From the NCBI RefSeq assembly GCF_000001735.4, contig NC_003076.8:23005835-23069834 (forward strand): 64,000 nucleotides of DNA, in the 5' to 3' direction. This DNA comes from Arabidopsis thaliana. Taxonomy: Eukaryota; Streptophyta; Magnoliopsida; Brassicales; Brassicaceae. Of this stretch, positions 26,784-42,411 are shown piece after piece. The notes beneath the pieces were generated by a model, which had not been told where the DNA came from, made no database searches, and was given only the letters and a program-made list of their open reading frames with translations. A program made the position numbers and the translations under genes. Within the stretch, counting starts at the first letter, position 1, and every line of letters starts with the position of its first letter.

Positions 26784-29465
26784 ATGAGCAACGATAAGGA
26801 CAGTTTCAATGTCAGCGATCTCACTTCTGGTAAATCTATATCTCCGATTTTGTTTCTGCGGCTTTGCTTCTTCTTAGTCAAAGTTTTAGAAGCTTTTTTG
26901 TTTGTTTGCAGCTCTTAAAGATGAGGATCGAGCTGGTCTTGTCAACGCTCTTAAGGTGAGTTTCTCTATCTCTTCTTATATCGATTTGCATTATACTTGA
27001 AGAGGAACATGTAATTTGGGCGTTTCGTCATTTTATAGTTTCTGTGGAGATTTTTTTGTAACTGTTATGTGTTTGATTCACAGAACAAGCTCCAGAATCT
27101 AGCTGGACAACATTCTGATGTGCTCGAGAATCTGACTCCTAAAATTAGAAGGCGTGTTGAGGTTTTGCGGGAGATTCAGGTTTGGGAAAACTTCCATTCA
27201 CTTTTTATGAGCTCTATGCTTATGTTGTGATTAACGTTTCCTATATAAGCTTTTGTTCAATAGATTGGTGTAGATTGATATGGTATCTTGTGAGTATGAT
27301 GTTGAAATGTATATTTGTATGCTTTTGATTATATGAGAATGCTGTGCATTCTTTTGATGATTATCTGAGAATCCTTTTCGTTTTTTAGGGCAAACATGAT
27401 GAAATAGAGACAAAATTCCGCGAGGAGAGAGCTGCTCTTGAAGCCAAGTATCAAAAGTTATATCAGCCTTTGTATAACAAGGTAATTTGGTTGTAGCAAG
27501 ATTAAACTATTTTGAAAAATTTAGTTATCCTGTATTTTCTTTATTTCCAGCTGTGTTGGCTTTAGTTAGCTTCGAATTTCTCTTGACACTGGCTTGACAT
27601 TTGGAATGTGCAGCGTTATGAGATTGTGAATGGAGCTACTGAAGTTGAAGGGGCTCCAGAGGATGCTAAGATGGACCAAGGAGACGAGAAAACTGCAGAA
27701 GGTACTCTCTCTCTCTCTTTGCCTTTGTAAATTGTAATCATTCTTGCAAGAAAAAAACAATTTGCTTATTTCACCGGGCTGGATTGCAGAGAAAGGAGTC
27801 CCTAGTTTCTGGCTGACTGCTCTGAAAAATAATGATGTTATATCTGAAGAGGTTGGTGTTACATCTATGATTGTTCATTTAGAGTTACTTAATCATATCC
27901 ATGGAAATTGACCAGAGTTTTAATTTCTTTTGATTTCAGATCACAGAGCGTGATGAAGGAGCCCTTATATATCTTAAAGATATCAAGTGGTGCAAGATTG
28001 AAGAACCAAAGGGATTCAAACTTGAGTTTTTCTTCGACCAGAATCCTTACTTCAAAAACACCCTATTAACAAAGGCGTATCATATGATTGATGAAGATGA
28101 GCCTCTGCTTGAGAAGGCTATTGGGTAATTGTTGATAACTTTTTTGTAATATTTATTCCCTAGCATATTTTGTTCTGAGATTCTTCCAAGGAGCTGCGGA
28201 ATCTTGTACTGACTTATGCACTAACATGGATTTTGATTCTTTGTTCTTTGTCTCAGGACAGAGATTGATTGGTATCCTGGAAAATGCTTAACTCAGAAGA
28301 TTCTTAAGAAGAAGCCTAAGAAAGGTGCAAAGAATGCCAAGCCAATTACCAAAACTGAAGATTGTGAAAGCTTCTTCAACTTCTTCAATCCTCCCCAAGT
28401 TCCTGATGATGATGAAGACATTGACGAAGAAAGAGTATGATATCATTTGGTTTTAAGACAGGCCCTATTTTGACTATGTTTGATTATACTTTTGTAGTAA
28501 TGTTTTCTGTTCTTGGTGCAGGCCGAGGAACTTCAGAATCTGATGGAACAAGATTATGACATTGGGTTCGTCTTCTTGAACATAAACTCTGTCAATTTAA
28601 TATATTCCGTCTAACTTATTACCAACTGTATAAGAGCTCTAGCTAGCATCTTTTATCGGAAAGTTAATACATTATTTAGTATCTGATTCAAGTATTCCTT
28701 GCTTCTTGCAGTTCTACAATCCGGGAGAAGATCATACCTCATGCTGTCTCATGGTTTACTGGTGAGGCTATTGAGGGAGAGGAGTTTGAAATAGACAATG
28801 ACGATGAAGATGATATCGATGAGGATGAAGATGAGGATGAAGAAGATGAAGACGAAGATGAGGAAGAAGACGACGAAGATGAGGAGGAAGAAGTAAGCAA
28901 GACCAAAAAGAAGGTATTGGATTCCTCTTGTTTCATTTCTTCTTGTCATGGAATTACCTTTTCTGAGTTAGTTACTAACTTTTTGATATTGTGTTGAATG
29001 TTTATGCAGCCATCAGTCTTACACAAGGTACATAGCCATATTCCACCCTTCTTATAGTATTTGTCTGAGTTAATTAGATAATCCGATACCAATGAGTCAT
29101 ACAACGGTCATAAACTATTGACATTTATAGGCTAGACCATGATCTAAAAAGTAGAGAACATGACCCGTGAATTAGGAGATAGCTGAAATTAACTGATTAA
29201 GCTCACTATGCACGAATCTGTGAATCATAGAAACTTGAACTCTTATATGACTGAGAATTATAAATGAAACTATGTAGAATCCTTCTCATGCATATTTATA
29301 AGCTTAGGCTAAATCTAGTACTTGCAAACCATTGTGCTATGTTTGTGATAATGAGATGGATTCTATAGTCATACTCTTTTTGAAATCATATTGCAGAAAG
29401 GAGGGAGACCTCAGGTTACCGATGATCAACAAGGAGAGAGGCCTCCTGAATGCAAACAACAGTAA
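26784..29465 (+). CDS. NAP1;3: Nucleosome assembly protein NAP1;3 (374 aa)
   Basis: Histone H2A/H2B chaperone of the NAP1 family. Exons 26784-26829, 26912-26955, 27084-27179, 27389-27481, 27614-27701, 27790-27851, 27940-28124, 28257-28434, 28522-28565, 28712-28913, 29010-29027 and 29397-29465; 375 codons with stop. Features in order: N-terminal dimerisation helix ([19 protein letters not shown]), NAP core ([54 protein letters not shown]), [10 protein letters not shown], and a C-terminal acidic Asp/Glu tract of about 40 residues. The tract is encoded by a GAT/GAA/GAG repeat at about 28795-28892. The protein ends CKQQ, a prenylation box known from plant NAP1 proteins. One exon is only 18 nt (29010-29027). 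Probably At5g56950. Confidence 0.95.
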
Positions 29466-31590
29466 ACAAAATCGAAAAGTCTAAACGAAAACCAGTAAAA
29501 GAAAAACAAATGTTTTGGGTTTTGAGTGAAGTTTCATGGCCTAGTTTTTTGCTTCCATGTAAGGCAAAATGTTTTGAAGACTGCTCATAGGAATGTTGCT
29601 GTAGGCAAAAGAGTGAGTTTCTCCATGTGGAGATACTTGATAAATTATTTTTGGTGCATTTGTTTTTTTTTTTTTTAATCACTAAGTTGAATTTTGGTGT
29701 GTTCGTCAAAATTATATCTTTTTACCACTTGAATTAAGTCTCTTTTGGTTTCTTTAATTTAAAAATAAATAAATCTTATCATTGTTTTTTTTGTGTGGAC
29801 ATAAGTGTATTATTCTTATTGTAAACCAAGAAAAAAGAACAGAAAGAAATTTGTTTTCATGTAGTTTCTTCTTCAATGGGTCGATTAGTATTTCATTATG
29901 GTCAAAGTCAAATTAATCACACACCGTGACCATTAGCAATTTAGCATTAGTGAGTGTCGTTATTCGTTAATAAATCAATTAATTGAGTCATTTAAATAGT
30001 AAACGTTAAAATCAAAGATGCACACGAAAGGGACTCTTTCTATATACAGAAAAAAATATATGTACTTGTTTTAATAGTTGATTTTGACTCCAAATGGAAT
30101 TTGCTGATTCTACCAAACAACGGTTTTGGATTAATGCGTATTTGTTTTTGAATATTTTGCTTCACCGTAACAAATCATGTCCTCTCAAGGACTGAAGATT
30201 CTTTTATCAGTTAATTACAAATACAATTAGTGCTAATGAATCATTTCACATTACCCTGAGGTTATCAAACTATTGACTTCAAATCTTTGTCGTCCATTGA
30301 CTTTTTTTTTTTTTACAGCTTTGTCGTCCATTGACTATAAATGTTATATTGGAGTATTGTTTAAGCGTGATTAATTTTTTCTAAAGCATGATTTAGTCAA
30401 TTAGTTATTTTTTTTGCTTTTAGTGCTATTTGATCTGAATTTGAATCTAATACTCCGTTTTATTAGAAGTTTAATATTACTATTAAGGTAATCCCAAACA
30501 ATAGATCATAACCCAAATATTTGATCAAAATTCAAAAGTAATGATCTAAAAGGCGTCTTTATCTTAAACTTTATACAAGATGGCTTGTAAATCAATAGTA
30601 TGATACTATTTTAATAGCACGAATCAGCCAAAAGAATTTAAGACATGTAGGGTTTTATCCAAATGTTTTGTAGTAATAATTGCCTATAAAGTTATGTTCC
30701 CTCAAAAGACACAACCTAACGGAAAAATGACTGAAACAGGGAAACTGCTACATTCTCTTTTGGCCAATGTATCTGTAAGTCAGTTAATTCAATGAATGGG
30801 GATGCTAATCCAAATAGACTGTGGACAATGATTCATCACTTTAGTTGATATCATTCAAGTTCCAATATTCAAACGAATTGGCTTTCTACGGTAATAGCTA
30901 GTCTTTAACATGTAAAAAGAACAGTAAACAACTATTTTCAAAATAAGATATTTTTATATAGAGTAAATGTAAAACCAAACGCATATATCATTCTATTTTT
31001 GTTTAATTTTTACGTTTGCAATTTACAAAACAAAATGCTAAAAATGTTTAAGATAGAGAGTTCATGTAAAAGATATATATACAGTAATTTATAAATGTTT
31101 TGAATTATTGGGTCAGATCATCCCGTTTGATGATAATTAGCCATATTTAATTGCCGATATCATATAGTGCGATAAAAAAAATCATATATATAGTGAGTGG
31201 ATTCGAACGATGAAAGCGATATAATTAATATACCTATTTTGGTAAGACTAGGTATACTATATGATACAATGTTTGAAGACATTTTAACTAAGCTTTTGAA
31301 TTTGTCACTTTTTCCATAGAAAACAGTCAACATTCTTTTCCTCTTAAGTGTCTAGAAGCATAATCTTCAAAAGTTCCACGTGTTTAAGTGTTAATATAGT
31401 CTTTAAAATTAATGCAGGGTATAATATCATGAAAATGTTAGTTTAATAGCCTAATTAGGAATAAGTAGCTTTACGAGTTAGTACAGGAGAAGGTTTTCTC
31501 AAACGTACGTTCTTCCGTAATCTTAAATCGGGTCAAAAATGGCGTCTTCCGAAATTTTCAGTTCTGAATTTTCTACAATTTGCCCCAACT
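29466..31590. other. NAP1;3 3' UTR and AT-rich intergenic DNA
   Basis: The first ~250 bases are 3' UTR. The rest is AT-rich with no supported gene. Confidence 0.45.
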
Positions 31591-31593
31591 TTT

Positions 31594-31824
31594 TATTTTG
31601 GGATGGAGTATTTCACATAGTTTATCATTAACTAAAAAATATAAAATAAATAATAAAGTATAATAGAAATAGGAGAAATTGAAAATTTTAGACTAATATT
31701 TAAGAGATTATGTGTATAAGTGTATATTTATAATTGGACAAAACCTAAATTATAATAATAATAAAAAAATTCTTTTTTTGAGAAACCTTTAAAATATCTC
31801 ACCAATAAAAATGGCCTTAGATCC
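31594..31824. mobile_element. MITE-like element (copy B), related to 18.8-19.0 kb
   Basis: The right end, reverse-complemented, reads AAGGCCATTTTTATTGGTGA and then GATATTTTAAAGGTTTCTC. This parallels the left end of copy A (ACCATCTTCATTGGGGGTAT, TAGGAGTTTCTCA). The left end ATTTTGGGATGGAGTATTTC is a decayed match. The interior is AT-rich and non-coding. Ends are approximate. Confidence 0.4.
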
Positions 31825-32860
31825 ACACTCGTTTTGTTGAAATTAAGCCTTGTCTTATTTTTTAATCGGTTGTCTCGAGAGACATCCATGATTTTAAATA
31901 CAAATAATGTTTTCTATACATATTAATAAAGTTATATATCGGATATTTAATACTCCTTTCGTAGCATTTTACTTGCGGTTTAAAACTATCATTTTTCAAA
32001 ACAAAAAATACGTTGATTTTTCATGAAATAAATAAATTTGTAATATTTCATGTAAAATCGATATATAGTGAATGACCGTACGTTGGAATTAACCACGTTT
32101 CTAAAAAGGGAAATGATTTGAATGTGGAAGGTAACTACTAGGTAAGTTCATTAATTAATGTAACCATTAATATATTGTTTGGCAAAAACCCATCGCTGTC
32201 TCCAAGCTCTTGAATATTCATTTTCTTTTCATCTATAGATATCCTTGTCGTTTGGTTTTCCATTTAGCGAGAAAAGTTCAGTCAATATAGGCGACAAAAG
32301 AAATTTAAACTTAGCCACATAAACTTAGGAAAATAGTATATATTTCGTGACATAAACTTTAAATATTTATTGCAGGATAACTTGTATCAAGTTTAGTAAT
32401 TATCTCTAATACAACTTGAAGTGTCGTATGGAGAAAAAGTACAAATATTGAATGCCAAATTATACGACCCATCAATCACAAAACTCTCAAGAAATTTAAA
32501 CAAATACAGGACAACAATTTTGCATTTCAAAGAAAAAAGTAACATTTTGTAATAGAGTGATGATGTCCCAAAGACAAGTTTTTATAAATGACAGATATTG
32601 CTTATTACAAATTTACGGTAATAGCTAAAAACTGAATAAAAACAAACGGTCAATATTGATTCAAGAAATATGACGAACGGCTGAAAAATTCCACAGTAAT
32701 AAGAACCATCGACAACGATAGGAGCCGCCACACGTCATAGTAAAAAATAGACTGTCCATAAATAATTTAATCTTTCGATCATTAAAAATGAATTTGTAAG
32801 CGTAAAAGAGGAATAGAAATTTAATAATTACTATATAGTATATAGTTACGAAATAGTCAA
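31825..32860. other. Gene-free AT-rich spacer downstream of the bHLH gene
   Basis: No coding evidence. The part nearest 32.5-32.87 kb is probably bHLH 3' UTR. Confidence 0.45.
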
Positions 32861-32868
32861 ACTTGTTG

Positions 32869-35301
32869 TCAGTGAGCCAAGTCAGCAACAACCCTTCTGA
32901 CTGCTTCTTGGAAGGCTGATTCGTCCCATTCACCCTACAAAAAATCAGTTAATAATTCCGTAAGTTTTATTCGATAAACTTTTTATAGTCAAGAGTCAAG
33001 ACCAAACTAGTGGTTATCTACTTATCTTATCAAATAATTATGTATAATACTCTATCAAATTAATTTATGTGGAAGAGAGATTCTCGACCTTTAAAAAGTG
33101 TATATGTATATATGTGAATATATAAATTCACTACTAAACTCTAACCAATCAATGCGATGCATTCAATAAAACCCCACTAAATTGTTAAATTTAAAATGTA
33201 GCAATCATAGCAAATTTCCTTTTTTGGTATATTTTACTGTATATTATATCATCACATACTGTATATGCCAACTTTTCCTAATCAATAAATCACAAATAAA
33301 TGTCAAATAATATGTTTCCTTAACAGAAACCAAATTAATATAATCAAGATGATACTTTACCTCAATCTTGAGCCTTAAGCTGATCACAAGAACAATTGAA
33401 GTATCCCCCTCTGCTCTAGCTAGAGTTCGAGCTTCGATTGACACTAAGCTCACATTGTTGATTTGCTTCAAGAATTCGAGAAGTCTTATCATCAAATCAT
33501 CAACCCTAATGATGTCTCCCCTTAGAACAACTCGTAGATCCAAAGTCCTCTCTCTAGATGTTGATTCAGGTATATGTCTTATACGAACGTTAAACCTCTC
33601 TTCGGGTCGTAAATCATTTTCAATCTCTCTTTCTCCTGCTAGCTTTGCCTCTACCTCCCGATTTCTCTCTAGTAGTTTCGAAATCTCACCTTGCAAAGAA
33701 GATAGTTGCTCTCTTGCAATGGAGAGGACCGATGCTTTATCTTTCTGTTCAAAAAATTTAGTCATTACATTAGCTCAAATATACATTAGAAGAAGAAACT
33801 TATCAAATTTTGAAAACATTAATTAACAGAAATCATAGTATATACATGAAAAAAAAAATCTCACATACCTTAGTTCCGGGAGGAAGGAGAGATCTCAATG
33901 CTTGAAAGCTCTCATTAAGCTTCTCTCGCCGTTTCCTCTCCGATATCATATGTTGCAGTTGCGTTGCGCTTGGCCCGCTAGTATAACGTCCACCCCCTCC
34001 ACTTCCACCGCTTCCCTCGCCGTGTGTAGTAGCGTTTTCCCTAGTAAAACGCTCTCTCTGGTTAATGTTAAGCCTATTGTAGAAGGACATCGCTCTTGTC
34101 ATCATACTTTGCTTCCGAACACTCGGAAGCGGGGCTCTACCGCGGTCACTAATCATGGAGTAATATCTCTTAAAAGCGGTGGCTCTTCCTTTACGCTGCG
34201 GCGAGGAAGAAGTTGACGGAGGACTTGATGGCCCCGTTAAAACCGCTAAGATTGCTTGCGTCATTGCTTCTTCCTCACGTTGACGGTTACGGAATAAAGG
34301 CTCTTGATGCTGTGGATGGATCATATTGATCGGAGCTAGCGGTGGAAGTACCGGAACGTTAACGGCCTCAGTCGTCGTTGAAGGTTTAGGGATGAGTGGG
34401 AACAAAAGAGAGGAATATTCGGAGATGTTGTTGGGACTAAGAGAAGAAGACGATGAAGAGGGATAATGAGGTGGCCGGAGATAATCGGAGTTTGCCGGAG
34501 AAGACTTTCTATTGAAATCTTCAGGGAACCATTCTCGAAGACTTGCTTCAATTTTCATCTGTTCTTGAGTCAATGACACATTAGAGACCATTATATAAAG
34601 ATTTTAGAGAAAGACAAAGACATATATTTTAAAATCTTCAAGTAATTAATAAATGCATATGGTTTTATAAAATTGACAAAAAAAAGATTCATACATTTGT
34701 AGTATCATACGTCATTCCGAGTTCGATCTCGCCGCTCCGGCAACCCATGAATATCACCGTCTGATCCATAACACATTTAAAACATTAAATTTTACATATA
34801 TTAGTGACATTTTGTTGAAATATTATGAAGATGAAAATAATGTACCTGAATCCTGGCTTCCTGCGACCAGTAATGAAAATAGATGAAGAATTGATTGTTA
34901 GTGAATATCATAGTAAGAAAAAATAATTTGAAATAAAAATGGTGTTGTAGTAATGCTTCTAACTAACAATATATGACCTGATAGAAGAGACGTTGTGTGT
35001 CGTTAAAAGCAAGTCTTTGACTCTCTTGTGGTCGAATTTCTACGTATGGAAGATTGTTCATGAACGCCATGCTTGGCACATGCCTAAAATTATAACATTT
35101 TTGATTATATATTTTCTTGTTACTAAAACATAAATATTGGTAAATATAAATTGCATATACGACTCAAATTGATGAACAAGTTTACCCATTTTGGAGCGGG
35201 ATAACGGATTGGCGATACTCATGGAACAAGCTCCTAGCTAAACTTCCAGAAGAAGAAGACGAAGAAGGTTCTTCAGAAGCTTCATTGTAATATCCATCCA
35301 T
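32869..35301 (-). CDS. bHLH transcription factor (bHLH041-like), ~480 aa
   Basis: Nuclear DNA-binding factor. Exon model: 35301-35186, 35083-34978, 34860-34846 (15-nt micro-exon), 34760-34695, 34558-33869, 33744-33361, 32934-32869; 481 codons with stop, phases consistent. Residues ~40-101 are a GAF-like regulatory segment seen in some plant bHLH proteins (RLAFNDTQRLFYQEARIQ; VIFMGCRSGEIELG). The middle is Ser/Pro-rich. The bHLH lies at ~310-370: the basic part HMISERKRREKLNESF carries His, Glu and Arg at the E-box positions, followed by helix 1 (ALRSLLPPG) and helix 2 (KDKASVLSIAREQLSSL). A C-terminal ACT-like region ends EAVRRVVADLAH. Probably At5g56960. I recall a slightly shorter annotated protein, so an N-terminal exon boundary may differ. 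Confidence 0.85.
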
Positions 35302-35885
35302 TGATATTAAATAGCTGCAGCTCAAAATCAAATGCATCATGAGATTAATAAAAAAAAAACATTTACATTAGAGAGATTGAACATGTTACATATATGTGGT
35401 GCATGTAATGTGTATAGATGTAAAGGTCGAGAACGAGGAAGATATGATTATTACTTAGAAGGTCGAGGAAAATAGTAAGACCAAAGACAAACGTAAACAC
35501 ATCCAAAAGATTGAGCTAGCGACCGGATTAACTGGTTCCGGGTATTGGGATCATCCGTTAAGAAGAATGCATCCATGTAAGAAGATCACGCGTGTGGCTT
35601 TTTTCCAAACACAACAGAAGATTTTGAGAATTGAAGATGAAGAATAAGAGGAGATGATTAAAGCTTCATTGCTGTATTAAGCCAGAGAGAGAGGGAGAGA
35701 TGGAGGGAGGGAAAATTATTCGTTCCATATTTTTGTTTTCTTATTTCAAAAAATAAAGGAAAATATTAAAGTGGAGAAAAGTAGAGAGAAGAAGGAGCCC
35801 AAAAGAAAGAGAATGAGAGAGAGATTTCAGAAAGAGAGAGTCAAAGTCAAATGGTACAAAGGTTTGAAAGACGGTCAAGAGAGGA
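35302..35885 (-). promoter_or_regulatory. bHLH promoter: GA/CT-rich tracts and W-box cluster
   Basis: Upstream of the start are GA-rich blocks (AGAGAGAGAGGGAGAGATGG near 35690-35705; GAATGAGAGAGAGATTTCAG near 35810-35830). Three W-boxes read TTGACT, TTGACT and TTGACC on the minus strand within 40 bases at 35840-35878. W-boxes bind WRKY factors (established). Stress or defence responsiveness is inference. Confidence 0.5.
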
Positions 35886-36344
35886 TGGCAAATTCAATTA
35901 TTCTCTTATTTTGATCAACCTATCAAATAATCTTATTATCAACCTATAAAAAAACTATGTAATGTTGTTTGAGTTAGTAAAAGAATATTTGGGAAGGATT
36001 ATATCTAATAATTGATTTTGTTAATTCATCATTCATCTCTTGCTATAGTAGTTTTGTAATAAAAAAAAGTCCAAGAAAAAGTTTTGTTTCTATTTTGACT
36101 CTTATTAAATCCACCATGAATAAATAATATCCATGTCAACAATGGTGGCCTAAACGACGTCGCGGGATTTCTTTAATTATCGATAAGTACTGATTGTTAT
36201 TTATCAATGGCCATTGAAATTGAAAAGGATCGTAACAGAGTATAATAACTATTTGTCGATTGTTGAAGAATCTTTACTACTATTACCACAAAAAGTATAA
36301 TCATGTGATTTTATGTCATTAGCCATTCTCGCACTTTCCTGCTT

Positions 36345-36406
<62 letters not shown>

Positions 36407-39105
36407 CAATAATCCTTGTTACATGCATCGCCTCTAGAAAAAAAAACTTCTTAGATATTTTAATACTAATATTATGTTTCCTGCCCAGAATATACATACA
36501 ATCCTACCTAATATAATATAGCCAAAATCCACAAGCTTCTAGAACTTGCAACTGTTTTTCTCAAGTATATGGTACTTGTTGATAAACATCCATTTTTACT
36601 ATAATTGCAGAAATTCAAAACATGATTCAGACGGGACTGTTATTCGGAATTTACTATTTCAATGTTAATTTTAATTTATCCGGGAAGGAGATATGTCCAG
36701 CAAAAATCAAATCTTGGTTTGGAACAAAAAAACACGATATGAGTCATATGACGACTAGACTATTATATATAATTTATTTATTTTATTGTTATAACTTCAA
36801 ACAGTGAAAAGAAAAAAAAAATGTAACAAGTTAGGCATCTCGACTCCTTATGATGAAGAAAACATCAAGAAATTTCTGATCTATTTTCTTCGTACATAAG
36901 GAAATAATTTTATCTTTCAAAAATAAATTGAAAATGAAAACATTGATTAGTATGTGACTCAACAAGAAAAAAACGTATTCGTACGTACGTGTGGACCATA
37001 ACGATTAGAAATTAATCGGGAGCAAGTAATTGGATTTATATTTATTGTTATACATATCATTTTTGTTTTATGTTTATTTTTTTGGCGTGTGGTACCATAT
37101 CATTTGCGATTTTATCGATTAATCATGTGTACATAAGGAAAAAACAGTAACTGGTGGAACGCTTTCACAACCACATTTGATTGAACGAATAATATTCGAT
37201 CGTACAAATTTAAGAGTTTGCCCGACCACAAAATGCTTTGAAGCAAGTTGTATCAATTAATTGAAAGCATTTCTCTTGACGAGTAAATTAAATGCATGTT
37301 TCTTTCGTCATATGACGACAAGACTCGTTAAATCTCATGCACTTGGACTTTGAGACAACAATGTGAACCAAAATTAATGATATTTTTTCCTAAAAATAGT
37401 TTTCATGATAATTTTCTTAATTAATAATTATAATTTTGTTTTGCTTAATATTCGACCTGCATCTGCATGTAGTCTCGTAAATTAATGTTAGTGATCTCTC
37501 TACGTATAAACATAATAATGACATCGCGCATTAGACCGTTCGACGGTAGCGGTGTTCTTATTTTTTCTTAGTCGATTTAAGAACATTCAGCATTATAAAT
37601 TTATAATAAACTATATCTAATTTATTATAACATAAAAAATGAAATAAGACGTTTTTTGTATTTAAATTCTTGCATGAGAAAATCAGTTGGAAATATTAAG
37701 AACGGTCAACTCCTATTGACTATGAGTCAATGCCGCATTGCGGCAAAATTGCCACTTGCTTTGCTTTCTTTCGTTTTGCATTTCTGATAACGAACAGCGT
37801 GTCGGTTGTGTTCAAAAACAGCACGTAGTGGTAATATGAGGCCCAGAGTTCGACGATTAATATTTGGGCTGAACATTAGAGGCCTATGAACTGACATTTC
37901 CAAAATGATATCACATGAAAAATTGAAACATCTATTTCTAAACATCTTTCCTTTTTTTTTTCATCATCTCTAAACATCTTTCCTAAACAAACGAAGTAAG
38001 TAAAATCTTATTGAAATGTTTTTTCACCACACAAAAACAAAATTAGCTTTTTTTGTTATAATTTTCACATTTAATTTAATTTTAATTTATATTGATATTA
38101 AATAAATATAAAATGATACAAATAAATTTTGGGATGGTATTTTACACGAATATACAAAGGAATCTCATGATTATATTTTTAGTAATGATACAATGAGATT
38201 TTGCGTTATAAAATAATTGTTCCAACTTTTTCACATAATATACAGTTTAGATTACACTATTTAAATATTCGGTACTTAGACACTTTCTATTAAAAATTAG
38301 GTTGGAGATTCCTTCGGATCACAAAGCTAGCGGCTGCAACTTTCATCATATGCTTTCCACTTTTCACGACGTTTTTGTCGTTTTCTTGATTTTACTTTAT
38401 TTAATGTAGTAGTTTATACGGGTTATATTAGTCAATATAATCAAGAATATGCACTAATGAATTCATTTTTGACATTAATGAAAAATATTCTAAAAATATA
38501 CAAGTTATGTAAATGTGGATTAATCCCTTAATCTTAACACAAAACAATTGAGACAAAAAAAATCGATAATTATTAATCTTACCACAAAATATCAGATGTC
38601 TAGAAAATCAGAGTTTTTGAAAAAGAAATCTGATTCTAATCCAACCAATTATACGTGGACTGCGTTCGACCAAGATCTTCAAAGTACATAAAAATATATA
38701 TTAAAAATTAAGCCAAAAATAAAAACAGAAAGGAGGCAAGAAGTGTGGATGTCTCCTTCTTTCCCGCAGACTGTAACAAAAAGGTTTGGGGACATTTCTT
38801 GGACATAATTATTCCCTATTTCTTTAATTAAATATATTATATATTTATAGATATGTCAACATTTTCTTCACAAAAAGATAGTTTTCACATTTAGACTTAC
38901 TTTCAAATCTTATGATCATGTCCTTTACTTTCCTATCAATTTCCATTTTCTTAATAACATTATTCTTTAATTTCGTGTTCTTAATTATAGCCAAAAATCT
39001 CCAATTCACGTGAAATTGTGGTATATACTTTTCTGTCAAAAATTGATATAACAAAGAAAGGAATATTTACAAAGTGGTGAGAACGACTAACAATAGGATT
39101 AATTA
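35886..39105. other. AT-rich intergenic region between bHLH and CKX3
   Basis: No supported gene. It contains the long TA microsatellite at 36348-36405 and a small palindrome at 37731-37745. Short frames here are low-complexity or lack a coding signature. The end nearest 39.1 kb is the CKX3 3' UTR. Confidence 0.5.
36348..36405. repeat. (TA)n microsatellite, about 29 units
   Basis: Uninterrupted alternation of T and A for 58 bases, starting TTTATATATA and ending ATATATTCC. Confidence 0.95.
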
Positions 39106-39109
39106 TCGT

Positions 39110-42411
<3,302 letters not shown>

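Noticed and set aside
28739..28949. Minus-strand Ser-rich and Phe/Ile-rich reading frames
   Set aside because: They are the antisense translation of the GAT/GAA acidic tract of NAP1;3.
36249..36516. Tyr-Ile repeat reading frames on both strands
   Set aside because: Translations of the TA microsatellite.
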